From Burkholderiales bacterium (GTDB lineage: Bacteria; Pseudomonadota; Gammaproteobacteria; Burkholderiales; Burkholderiaceae_C), in the NCBI GenBank assembly GCA_011391855.1, contig JAABPT010000003.1, positions 1 through 10,063 on the forward strand: 10,063 nucleotides of DNA. The letters are read 5' to 3'. A program made the position numbers and the translations under genes. How positions within the stretch are numbered: the stretch's first letter is position 1; each line of letters begins with the position of its first letter. This document shows positions 1-8,231 of this stretch, one piece after another. Under the pieces are notes generated by a model, which had not been told where the DNA came from, did no database searches, and worked only from the letters and a program-made list of their open reading frames with translations.

Positions 1-871
1 GCTTGAGCACGTACAGCGCCGCGCCCTCGCCCATCACGAAGCCGTCGGCGCCGGCATCGAAGGGGCGCGTGCCGGTGGCCGAGAGCGCGCCGATCTTGCA
101 GAACTTGACGAAGCCGGCCACGCTCATGTTGCGGTCGACGCCGCCGGTGATGACGGCGTCGTAGTGGTGGTCGACCAGGCCTTCCACGGCGGCGCTCAGC
201 GCGGCCAGGCCCGACGCACAGGCCGCGTCGGTGGTGAAGTTGGGGCCGCGCAGGTTGAACAGGTTGGCCACGCGGCCGGCCATGACGTTGGACAGCTCGC
301 CGGGCATCGAGTCTTCGTTGATCTCGGGGCAGCGGGCCAGGAAGGCCGCGCGCGTCTCTTCGATGATGCGTGCACGCTGTGCCTCGGGCACGCTCGCCAG
401 GCTGGGGGCCTGCGCCAGCCCGAGCAGCACCTCGGGCAGTTCGATGCGCATGCTGGAGCGGTAGTGCTTCTCGCCGCCGATGGCGTTGCCCAGGATCACG
501 GCCACGCGGTCGGAGTCGGTCTTCCACTGCGGCCAGCCGGCGTCGAGCAGTGCGGCGCGCGCGGCGCTGATGGCCCAGCGCTGGCCTTCGTCCATCTGTG
601 CGGCCACCTTCGGCGGCACCGGCAGCTTCCAGCGGATCGGGTCCCAGGGGAATTCACGCACCCAGCCGCCGATCTTCGAGTAGGTCTTGTCGGGCGCGTT
701 GTGGTCGGCGGAAAAGTACAGCGCCGGATCCCAGCGTTCGGGCGGCACGTCGGTTACCGAATAGCGGCCTTGCTTGACGTTGGACCAGAAGGTCGCGGCA
801 TCGGGGGCCTGCGGCATGATCGCGGCAATGCCGACGATGGCCACGGGCGAAACGCGGTCGAACTCGGACAT
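1..871 (-). CDS. Beta-ketoacyl synthase (PfaA-like polyketide/PUFA-synthase type), N-terminal part, cut by the left edge
   Basis: This is the first 290 codons of a ketosynthase that catalyses decarboxylative Claisen condensation of acyl units in fatty-acid or polyketide assembly; the frame stays open to base 1. Residues about 10-15 read AIVGIA, the usual KS N-terminus. A stretch around residues 40-70 (TDVPPERW, APDKTY, GGWV) resembles PfaA/PUFA-synthase ketosynthases. The nucleophile is Cys218 in DAACASGLAA (+ strand bases 218-220). The two active-site histidines expected further on lie beyond the edge, so later domains (AT, ACP, KR) cannot be seen. The ATG at 869-871 has a GAGG about 9 bases upstream. 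It lies 44 bp downstream of the acyl-CoA dehydrogenase on the same strand, so the two are probably co-transcribed. The KS identity is clear; the product and the PfaA likeness are inference. Confidence 0.9.
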   Translation of the reverse strand, partial: MSEFDRVSPVAIVGIAAIMPQAPDAATFWSNVKQGRYSVTDVPPERWDPALYFSADHNAPDKTYSKIGGWVREFPWDPIRWKLPVPPKVAAQMDEGQRWAISAARAALLDAGWPQWKTDSDRVAVILGNAIGGEKHYRSSMRIELPEVLLGLAQAPSLASVPEAQRARIIEETRAAFLARCPEINEDSMPGELSNVMAGRVANLFNLRGPNFTTDAACASGLAALSAAVEGLVDHHYDAVITGGVDRNMSVAGFVKFCKIGALSATGTRPFDAGADGFVMGEGAALYVLK

Positions 872-915
872 GGGGGTCGTCCTCGGTGAAGGCAGGGGGA
901 CGCGCGCTGTGCCCG

Positions 916-2619
<1,704 letters not shown>

Positions 2620-2624
2620 AGTTT

Positions 2625-2630
2625 CTCCCC
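2625..2630 (-). promoter_or_regulatory. Ribosome binding site of the acyl-CoA dehydrogenase gene
   Basis: On the minus strand the bases read GGGGAG, 5 bases before the ATG at 2619. This strong Shine-Dalgarno match decides the start against much longer in-frame extensions. Confidence 0.75.
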
Positions 2631-2687
2631 TGCGGCATGACGCGCCGCACCCTTGCCCAACCCGTGAAGAAACAGAATCTATCAAAG

Positions 2688-2707
2688 GCAAAAGCCCACG
2701 GCCTTGC
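2688..2707 (-). terminator. Weak inverted repeat between the DUF599 and acyl-CoA dehydrogenase genes, possible terminator
   Basis: On the minus strand GCAAGGCC and GGCTTTTGC can pair around a GTG loop, with one G-T wobble and one bulged base. A moderately T-rich stretch follows (down to about base 2665). It lies in the 139-bp gap (2620-2758) between two same-direction genes and could end DUF599 transcription. The T-rich part is also the most AT-rich stretch of the gap, where a promoter for the dehydrogenase would be expected, though I see no convincing -35/-10 pair. The stem is imperfect and the T-tract poor. Confidence 0.22.
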
Positions 2708-2758
2708 GTCAGAACAAGTCTCGTGCGCCGACTCTGGAGCCGGTGAAGGCTGCGCCGT

Positions 2759-3472
2759 TCAGTCGCCCCCTTCGGCCAGCACCGCCAGCACGTCGGAGTG
2801 GAATTCGCGCCGGTACAGCACGAAGACCACCCCCGCGGTGCCGGCCATGAAGGCCCAGGGCGAGAAGAACCAGGCCACGGCGGCGAAGGCCATGTAGTAG
2901 GCCCGCAGGCCGTCGTTGAAGGTCTCCGCGGCCAGCCCCATGACGCGGCCGGCGCGGCTGGCGAAGGCGCTGCGCTTGGCCTCGTCGGCAAAGGCCTCGT
3001 GCGGCGGTGCGGCGGCCACGAGCAGGGCGCCGAAGGTGTACTGGCGCAGGCTCCAGGTGAAGCGGAAGAAGGCGTAGACGAAGACGGCCGTCAGCAGCAC
3101 GATCTTCAGGTCGAACACCAGCACCGAGGTGCGCGCCGCGAACGGGATCTCCTGCACGATGGCGCTGGCCTGCTCGTTGGTCGACAGCACCGCCAGCAGG
3201 CCGCCGATGATGAGGATGGTGGTGGACGCGAAGAACGACGGGCTGGTGGACAGGTTCTGCACCACCACGCCGTCGATGACGCGGTTGTCGCGCAACGTGG
3301 TCTGCAGCATCCAGCGCACGCGTTCGCGGTTGGTCAGCGCCAGCAGCGAGGGCCGCACCGTGGAACGGCGCCGCGCGAAGGTGGCATAACCCGCCCAGGC
3401 GGCAAAGAAGAGCACCAGCGCCACCCAGTCGGCGGCCGGCAGCACCTTGATCAGCGTGGGCAGCGGGTTCAT
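2759..3472 (-). CDS. DUF599 family integral membrane protein (237 aa)
   Basis: A predicted inner-membrane protein with no established function. It fits the DUF599 family in length (about 230 aa) and layout. Hydrophobic helices lie at about residues 16-33, 80-97, 120-142 and 195-220. The conserved-looking cytoplasmic stretch after helix 1 includes RERVRWMLQTTLRDNRVIDG, followed by QNLSTSPSFFASTTI. There is no signal peptide apart from the first helix. The ATG at 3470-3472 has no obvious ribosome site, but the sequence MNPLPTLIKVLPAADW leads straight into helix 1. It is transcribed away from hoxF across a 126-bp shared upstream region and is followed, 139 bp on, by the acyl-CoA dehydrogenase gene. 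I see nothing linking it to hydrogenase function. The family call is from recognition of pattern, not a search. Confidence 0.87.
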   Translation of the reverse strand: MNPLPTLIKVLPAADWVALVLFFAAWAGYATFARRRSTVRPSLLALTNRERVRWMLQTTLRDNRVIDGVVVQNLSTSPSFFASTTILIIGGLLAVLSTNEQASAIVQEIPFAARTSVLVFDLKIVLLTAVFVYAFFRFTWSLRQYTFGALLVAAAPPHEAFADEAKRSAFASRAGRVMGLAAETFNDGLRAYYMAFAAVAWFFSPWAFMAGTAGVVFVLYRREFHSDVLAVLAEGGD

Positions 3473-3598
3473 GCGCGCACTGTAGCGCCCGGGGACGGGG
3501 GCGGGGGCGTGCGCCGGGTTGGCTGTTCGGCAGCGGCAATCCGCGTCCGCCTTGCGCCATGTCAGTCAGGTTCGAAGGCGCCTTGTTTATAAGAAGCC
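3473..3598. promoter_or_regulatory. Divergent upstream region of the hox operon and the DUF599 gene
   Basis: This 126-bp gap must hold the hox operon promoter and probably that of DUF599. Visible items: four G-runs at 3491-3518; a GG-N10-GC element at 3521-3534 that partly resembles a sigma-54 -24/-12 site (TGGCTG, then CAGC instead of TTGC); a 10-bp palindrome AAGGCGCCTT at 3575-3584 overlapping TTCGAA at 3571-3576; and an AT-rich TTTATAAG at 3586-3593, right before the start codon. No good -35 hexamer stands 16-18 bp before the TATAAG. Sigma-54 control is known for the Ralstonia eutropha soluble hydrogenase, but the match here is weak. Promoter location is inference; exact elements are unproven. 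Confidence 0.4.
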
Positions 3599-5389
3599 AT
3601 GAGCCGTCAACGCGATGCCATCGAAGCCGTGCTGGCCCGCCATGGGGAGCGCCCGCATGCGCTGCTGCAGATCCTGCGCGAAGCCCAGGAAACCGAGGGC
3701 TGGGTGCCGCGCGACGGGCTGGCCCAGATTGCCCACGCGCTGGGCCTGACGCTGGCCGAGGTCGAGGGCGTCTCGGGCTTCTACCGCTTCCTGCACCGCC
3801 GGCCCGTGGGCCGCTACCGCGTGCTGTTCAGCGACAACATCACCGACCACATGCTCGGCGCGCCGGCGCTGATGGCGCAGTTGTGTGCCCTGCTCGGGGT
3901 GAAACCCGGCGAACTCAGCCGCAACGGCCTCGTCAGCGTGGCCCCTACCTCCTGCACCGGGCTGTGCGACCAGGGTCCGGCGGCGCTGGTCAACCACAGC
4001 CACGTGCTCACGCGGCTGGACGCCGGCCGCGTGGCGCAGATGGCCGAGCTGATTCGCGCCCAGGTGCCGGTGCCGCAGTGGCCGGCGGTGTGGTTCGAGG
4101 TGCAGGACAACGTGCGCCGCGCCGACGTGCTGCTCGGCACGCCCTTCGTGCCGGGCAGCGCGCTGCAGGCCGCGCTGGCGTTGGGCGCCGACGGCGTGAT
4201 GGACGAGCTGAAGCGCTCGGCGCTGCGCGGCCGCGGCGGTGCGGGTTATGTCGCCGGCGCCAAGTGGACGGCCTGCCGCGAGACGCCTGCCGACGTGCGC
4301 TACGTGGTCTGCAACGCCGACGAAGGCGAGCCCGGCACTTTCAAGGACCGCGTGCTGCTCACGAGCCACGCCGACCTGGTGTTCGAGGGCATGACGGCCG
4401 CCGCGCTGGCCGTGGGCGCCAGCCAGGGGCTGGTCTACCTGCGCGGCGAATACGGCTACCTGCTGGAGCCGCTGCGCGCGGTGTTGCAGCGCCGGCGCGA
4501 CGCCGGTCTGCTGGGCCCCGCGGTCGGCGGTCAGGCCGGATTCACGTTCGACATCGACATCCACGTCGGCGCCGGCGCCTATGTCTGCGGCGAGGAATCG
4601 TCGCTGCTCGAATCGCTGGAGGGCCGGCGCGCCTACCCGCGCCACCGGCCGCCGTTCCCCGCCGAAAGCGGTTATCTCGGCCGGCCGACGGTGGTCAACA
4701 ACGTGGAGACTTTCGCGGCCGTGGGTCACATCCTGCTGCGCGGTGGCGCCTGGTGGGCCTGCATCGGCACGCCCAAGTCCACCGGCACCAAGATTCATTC
4801 GGTCTCTGGCGACTGCGACCGGCCCGGCCTCTACGAGTACCCCTACGGCACGCGCGTGGCGCAGATCCTGCAGGACTGCGGCGCGCGCGACACGCAGGCG
4901 GTGCAGGTGGGCGGCGCCGCGGGCGTGTGCCTGGCCGCGCCGGAATTCGGCCGCCGCCTGGCCTACGAGGACGTGCCGACCACCGGCGCCTTCATGGTCT
5001 TCGACCGATCGCGCGACATGTTCGAGGTGGCACGCAACTTCGCCCACTTCTTCGAGCACGAAAGCTGCGGCTTCTGCACCCCCTGCCGTGTGGGCACCGC
5101 ACTGGTGGCCAAGCGCATGGACAAGCTGGCCGCCGGCCACGGTTCGCGCGTGGATCTGGACGTGCTGCTCGAACTCGACGGCCTCATGCACGTGGCCACG
5201 CACTGCGGCCTGGGGGCCACCGCCTGCAACCCGCTGCGCGACACCATCGCCAAATTCCGCCCGGCCTACGAGAAGCGCCTGAAGTCGCTGCAGTTCGAGC
5301 CTGGCTTCGACCTGGACGCCGAACTGTCGGTGGCGCGGCGTTTGACCGGCCGCGACGACGCGGCGGCGCACCTGGGGACCCCGCCATGA
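3599..5389 (+). CDS. hoxF: NAD-reducing [NiFe] hydrogenase diaphorase subunit HoxF (596 aa)
   Basis: The flavoprotein that exchanges electrons between the Fe-S chain and NAD(H). Residues about 1-150 form a NuoE-like domain and about 180-575 a NuoF-like domain. Motifs: RGRGGAG at 210-216 (nucleotide binding), NADEGEPGTFKDR from 239 (FMN/NAD site), GAGAYVCGEES near 325, and the [4Fe-4S] ligands Cys490, Cys493, Cys496 and Cys536. In the NuoE-like domain only the second cysteine pair remains (Cys119, Cys123); Ser78 and Asp83 occupy the first-pair positions, so that [2Fe-2S] cluster is probably absent. The length fits HoxF (about 600 aa). An in-frame TAA ends 6 bases before the ATG, so no upstream start exists; the ribosome site (AAGAAG) is weak. 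The stop overlaps the hoxU start as ATGA. Acts in the cytoplasm. Confidence 0.97.
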   Translation: MSRQRDAIEAVLARHGERPHALLQILREAQETEGWVPRDGLAQIAHALGLTLAEVEGVSGFYRFLHRRPVGRYRVLFSDNITDHMLGAPALMAQLCALLGVKPGELSRNGLVSVAPTSCTGLCDQGPAALVNHSHVLTRLDAGRVAQMAELIRAQVPVPQWPAVWFEVQDNVRRADVLLGTPFVPGSALQAALALGADGVMDELKRSALRGRGGAGYVAGAKWTACRETPADVRYVVCNADEGEPGTFKDRVLLTSHADLVFEGMTAAALAVGASQGLVYLRGEYGYLLEPLRAVLQRRRDAGLLGPAVGGQAGFTFDIDIHVGAGAYVCGEESSLLESLEGRRAYPRHRPPFPAESGYLGRPTVVNNVETFAAVGHILLRGGAWWACIGTPKSTGTKIHSVSGDCDRPGLYEYPYGTRVAQILQDCGARDTQAVQVGGAAGVCLAAPEFGRRLAYEDVPTTGAFMVFDRSRDMFEVARNFAHFFEHESCGFCTPCRVGTALVAKRMDKLAAGHGSRVDLDVLLELDGLMHVATHCGLGATACNPLRDTIAKFRPAYEKRLKSLQFEPGFDLDAELSVARRLTGRDDAAAHLGTPP

Positions 5390-6147
5390 CCGACCGCCAA
5401 GCGCCCGCCGAGGCCAGCTTCCTGCTCGACGGGCAGGACGTGCTGTTCCAGCCCGGAGACACGATCCTGCGCGCGGCCACACGTGCCGGCCGCTATATCC
5501 CGCACCTGTGCTGGTCGCCGGAGTTTCCGCCGCACGGTTCGTGCCGGCTGTGCGTGGTGCGCGTCAACGGCCGCCCGGGCGCGGCCTGCACCGTGGCCGC
5601 CGCGGCTGGCCTGGAGGTGCACAGCGACACCACCGAGTTGAACGGTTACCGCAAGACGATGCTGCAGATGCTGTTCGTCGAAGGCAACCATTTCTGCCCG
5701 TCGTGCGAGAAAAGCGGTCACTGCCTGCTGCAGGCCACGGCCTACGAGATGGGCATGGAGGGGCCGCACTTCGAGGAGTTCTATCCCAACCGCCCGGTCG
5801 ACGCCAGCCACCCGGCTGTGCTGCTGGACACCAACCGCTGCATCCTGTGCGGCCTGTGCGTGCGCGCCAGCCGCGACATCGACGGCAAGAATGTCTTCGC
5901 GTTGGCCGGCCACGGCCTGAAGACGCGCCTGATCGTCGACAGCGAGAGTGCCCGCCTGGGCGACACCGACTTCGCCCTGAGCGACCGCGCCGCCAGCATC
6001 TGCCCGGTGGGCGTGATCCTGCCCAAGCGGCAAGGCTTCGCGGTGCCCATCGGCGAGCGACCCTTCGACAAGCAGTCGCTGGCGGAAGCCGCCGCGGGGG
6101 TCGCCGTCGAAGCCGCCGCCGGAGTCGCCGCAGGAGAACAGCCATGA
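5386..6147 (+). CDS. hoxU: NAD-reducing hydrogenase Fe-S subunit HoxU (253 aa)
   Basis: Electron-relay subunit of the diaphorase module, homologous to the N-terminal part of complex I NuoG. A ferredoxin-like [2Fe-2S] domain has Cys42, Cys53, Cys56 and Cys68. A second cluster site is in EGNHFCPSCEKSGHC (His102, Cys104, Cys107, Cys113). A [4Fe-4S] site is formed by NRCILCGLC (Cys152, Cys155, Cys158) and Cys206 in SICPVG. All expected ligands are present. It is about 20 residues longer than the roughly 234-aa HoxU of Ralstonia eutropha because of an Ala/Gly/Val-rich tail built from a duplicated 24-bp unit. The start is the ATG overlapping the hoxF stop, after a GGGGA; an upstream-open frame reaching base 3559 is only the shadow of hoxF. 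The stop overlaps the hoxY ATG by 4 bp, which suggests translational coupling. Confidence 0.97.
   Translation: MTDRQAPAEASFLLDGQDVLFQPGDTILRAATRAGRYIPHLCWSPEFPPHGSCRLCVVRVNGRPGAACTVAAAAGLEVHSDTTELNGYRKTMLQMLFVEGNHFCPSCEKSGHCLLQATAYEMGMEGPHFEEFYPNRPVDASHPAVLLDTNRCILCGLCVRASRDIDGKNVFALAGHGLKTRLIVDSESARLGDTDFALSDRAASICPVGVILPKRQGFAVPIGERPFDKQSLAEAAAGVAVEAAAGVAAGEQP
6085..6132 (+). repeat. Tandem duplication of a 24-bp unit in the 3' end of hoxU
   Basis: Two adjacent 24-bp units, 6085-6108 and 6109-6132, agree at 20 of 24 bases. Each encodes EAAAGVA plus one residue, making the low-complexity tail of HoxU just before its stop. The differences are mostly at third codon positions, so the peptide repeat has been kept while the DNA drifted. 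Confidence 0.85.
6132..6137 (+). promoter_or_regulatory. Ribosome binding site of hoxY, inside the end of hoxU
   Basis: AGGAGA stands 6 bases before the hoxY ATG (6144) and is read as coding sequence of the HoxU tail. It supports the 4-bp overlapping start and is the best Shine-Dalgarno site in the hox operon. It touches the last base of the tail repeat. Confidence 0.75.
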
Positions 6148-6704
6148 CGACCGCCGCCGCCACACCGCGCAAGTACAAGGTGGCCACGGTGTCGCTGGCC
6201 GGCTGCTTCGGCTGCCACATGTCGTTCCTGGACATCGACGAGCGGCTGCTGGAGTTGCTGCAGCACGTGGAATTCGACCGCTCGCCCATCACCGATATCA
6301 AGCAGGTGGGGCCTTGCGACATCGGCCTCATCGAAGGCGGGCTGTGCAATTCAGAAAACGTGCAGGTGCTGCGCGAATTCCGCGCCCACTGCAAGACGCT
6401 GGTGGCGGTGGGTGCCTGCGCCATCAACGGCGGCCTGCCGGCGCAGCGCAATCACCTCGACCTGGCCGACGTACTGGCCGAGGTCTACCGTTCGCGCCCG
6501 GGCCTTTCCCGCGGCAGCGGCATCCCCAACGACCCCGAACTGCCGCTGCCGCTGAACCAGGTGCACCCCATCCACGAGGTGGTGCAGGTGGACTATTTCC
6601 TGCCCGGCTGCCCGCCGTCGGCCGACGCCATCTGGGCCTTCGTCAACGACCTCCTGGCCGGGCGCACGCCGCACCTGGGCCACGGGTTGCTGCACTACGA
6701 CTGA
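6144..6704 (+). CDS. hoxY: NAD-reducing [NiFe] hydrogenase small subunit HoxY (186 aa)
   Basis: Small subunit of the hydrogenase module; it carries electrons from the Ni-Fe site of HoxH to HoxU/HoxF. The proximal [4Fe-4S] cluster ligands are visible as Cys21 and Cys24 in SLAGCFGCHMSFLDIDER, Cys92 in GACAINGG and Cys156 in PGCPPSA. The medial and distal cluster domain of membrane-bound small subunits is missing and there is no Tat signal, as expected for the short cytoplasmic group 3d type (NuoB-like fold). The length fits the family. The start at the ATGA overlap with hoxU is supported by AGGAGA. The gene lies 18 bp before hoxH, with which its product forms a heterodimer. Confidence 0.97.
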   Translation: MTTAAATPRKYKVATVSLAGCFGCHMSFLDIDERLLELLQHVEFDRSPITDIKQVGPCDIGLIEGGLCNSENVQVLREFRAHCKTLVAVGACAINGGLPAQRNHLDLADVLAEVYRSRPGLSRGSGIPNDPELPLPLNQVHPIHEVVQVDYFLPGCPPSADAIWAFVNDLLAGRTPHLGHGLLHYD

Positions 6705-6722
6705 CAGGGCTGACAAACCACC

Positions 6723-8219
6723 ATGACCTTTGCGCTCGAAACCGCCACCGACCCGTCGAAGCTGCGCCGCGTCGCCATCGACCCGCTGTCGCGAGTGGAA
6801 GGTCACGGCAAGGTGACGCTGCTGCTGGACGAACAAAACCACGTGCAGCAGGCGCGGCTGCACATTGTTGAATTCCGCGGCTTCGAGGCCTTCATCGAAG
6901 GCCGGCCCTACTGGGAAGTGCCGGTGATGGTGCAGCGGCTGTGCGGCATCTGCCCGGTGTCGCACCACCTGGCGGCTTCGAAGGCCATGGACCGCATCGT
7001 GGGCGTGCGCCAGATGACACCGAGCGCCGTGAAGCTGCGTCGGCTCATGCACTACGGCCAGATGTTGCAGTCGCATGCGCTGCACTTCTTCCACCTGTCT
7101 TCGCCCGACCTGCTGTTCGGTTTCGACTCCGAGGTCTCGCGGCGCAATATCGTGGGCGTCGTGGCGGCCCACCCCGAGATCGCCAAGCAGGGGGTCATGT
7201 TGCGCAAATTCGGCCAGGAGGTCATCCGCGCCACGGCCGGCAAGCGTGTGCACGGCACGGGCTCGATTCCGGGCGGCATGAACAAGCACCTGAGCGCGGC
7301 CGACCGCGCGCTGCTGCAGGCCGACCTGCCGCAGGTGCTGGTTTGGGCGCAGCAGGCGGTGGCCATCGTCAAGCAACTGCACGCGGCGCAGCCGGCGTTG
7401 TACAACGGCTTCGGCTCGTTCCGCGCACCCATGATGTCGCTGGTGGCCAACGACGGCGGCATGGACTTGTACGACGGCGTGATCCGCGTGCGCGACGCCG
7501 CGGGGCAGATCATCGTCGACGGCGTGGCCGACCAGGACTACCTGGACCTCATCGAGGAAGAGGTCAAGCCCTGGAGCTACATGAAGTTCCCCTACCTCAA
7601 GAGCCTGGGCCCCGAGGCCGGCTGGTACCGCGTGGGCCCGCTGGCGCGGGTGCAGAACTGCGACTTCATCCCGAGCCCGCTGGCCGAGGCCGAGCGGCGC
7701 GAATTCGTGGCCTGGGGCCACGGCGAGCCGGTGCACGCGACGCTGGCCTACCACTGGGCGCGCATGATCGAGCTGCTGCACGCGGCCGAGGTGATTGCCA
7801 CGCTGCTGGACGACCCCGACGTGATGGAAGGCGAACTGATGGCCGGCGGCATGCGCCGCAGCGAAGGCGTGGGCATCATCGAGGCGCCGCGCGGCACGCT
7901 GATCCACCACTACCGCGTGGGCGACAACGACCTCGTCACCATGTGCAACCTGATCGTCTCCACCACGCACAACAACCAGGCCATGAACGAGGCCGTGCGC
8001 TCGGTGGCGCGCGACTGTCTCAGCGGCCACGAGCTGACCGAGGGGCTGCTGAATCACATCGAAGTGGCCATCCGCGCCTACGACCCCTGCCTTTCCTGCG
8101 CCACGCATGCGCTGGGCCAGATGCCGCTGGAAGTGACGTTGCGCGCGGCCGACGGCAGCGAACTCGACCGCGTGCAGCGGTCGCCGCACGGCGGTTTCAC
8201 CAGGCCGGCCGCGGACTGA
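6723..8219 (+). CDS. hoxH: NAD-reducing [NiFe] hydrogenase large subunit HoxH (498 aa precursor)
   Basis: Catalytic subunit that splits or forms H2 at a Ni-Fe(CN)2CO site. The N-terminal motif is RLCGICPVSHH (Cys74, Cys77) and the C-terminal one is DPCLSCATH (Cys456, Cys459, His462); the four cysteines bind nickel and iron. Other group 3d stretches are SRVEGHGKV, VVEFRGFEAF, EEWSYMKFPYLK-like WSYMKFPYLKSLG, and EGVGIIEAPRGTLIHHYR. Cleavage after His462 would release a 36-residue peptide starting ALGQMPLEV, somewhat longer than the 24 residues I recall for Ralstonia eutropha HoxH. The matching protease gene hoxW follows after 12 bp. The ATG at 6723 has only a distant AGGG upstream, so translation may depend partly on coupling. 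All catalytic residues appear intact. Confidence 0.98.
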   Translation: MTFALETATDPSKLRRVAIDPLSRVEGHGKVTLLLDEQNHVQQARLHIVEFRGFEAFIEGRPYWEVPVMVQRLCGICPVSHHLAASKAMDRIVGVRQMTPSAVKLRRLMHYGQMLQSHALHFFHLSSPDLLFGFDSEVSRRNIVGVVAAHPEIAKQGVMLRKFGQEVIRATAGKRVHGTGSIPGGMNKHLSAADRALLQADLPQVLVWAQQAVAIVKQLHAAQPALYNGFGSFRAPMMSLVANDGGMDLYDGVIRVRDAAGQIIVDGVADQDYLDLIEEEVKPWSYMKFPYLKSLGPEAGWYRVGPLARVQNCDFIPSPLAEAERREFVAWGHGEPVHATLAYHWARMIELLHAAEVIATLLDDPDVMEGELMAGGMRRSEGVGIIEAPRGTLIHHYRVGDNDLVTMCNLIVSTTHNNQAMNEAVRSVARDCLSGHELTEGLLNHIEVAIRAYDPCLSCATHALGQMPLEVTLRAADGSELDRVQRSPHGGFTRPAAD

Positions 8220-8231
8220 GAGCGCAGCCGC

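Noticed and set aside
2620..2991. A 124-codon N-terminal extension of the acyl-CoA dehydrogenase
   Set aside because: It overlaps the DUF599 gene on the same strand, lacks family likeness and bypasses the strong GGGGAG site before the ATG at 2619.
3586..3620. A minus-strand TTGACG ... TATAAA promoter for DUF599 (within and just before hoxF)
   Set aside because: The hexamers look good alone but are only 13 bp apart, too short for a sigma-70 promoter.
3559..5385. An apparent N-terminal extension of HoxU reaching back to base 3559, giving an 862-residue fusion
   Set aside because: The extension is the wrong frame of hoxF and is Arg/Pro/Gly-rich noise. HoxU homology starts at the ATG at 5386, which has a ribosome site and the ATGA overlap.
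3587..5482. A 631-codon minus-strand open frame opposite hoxF
   Set aside because: Same mirror effect; low-complexity His/Arg/Ala/Gly composition, no motif, and fully covered by hoxF.
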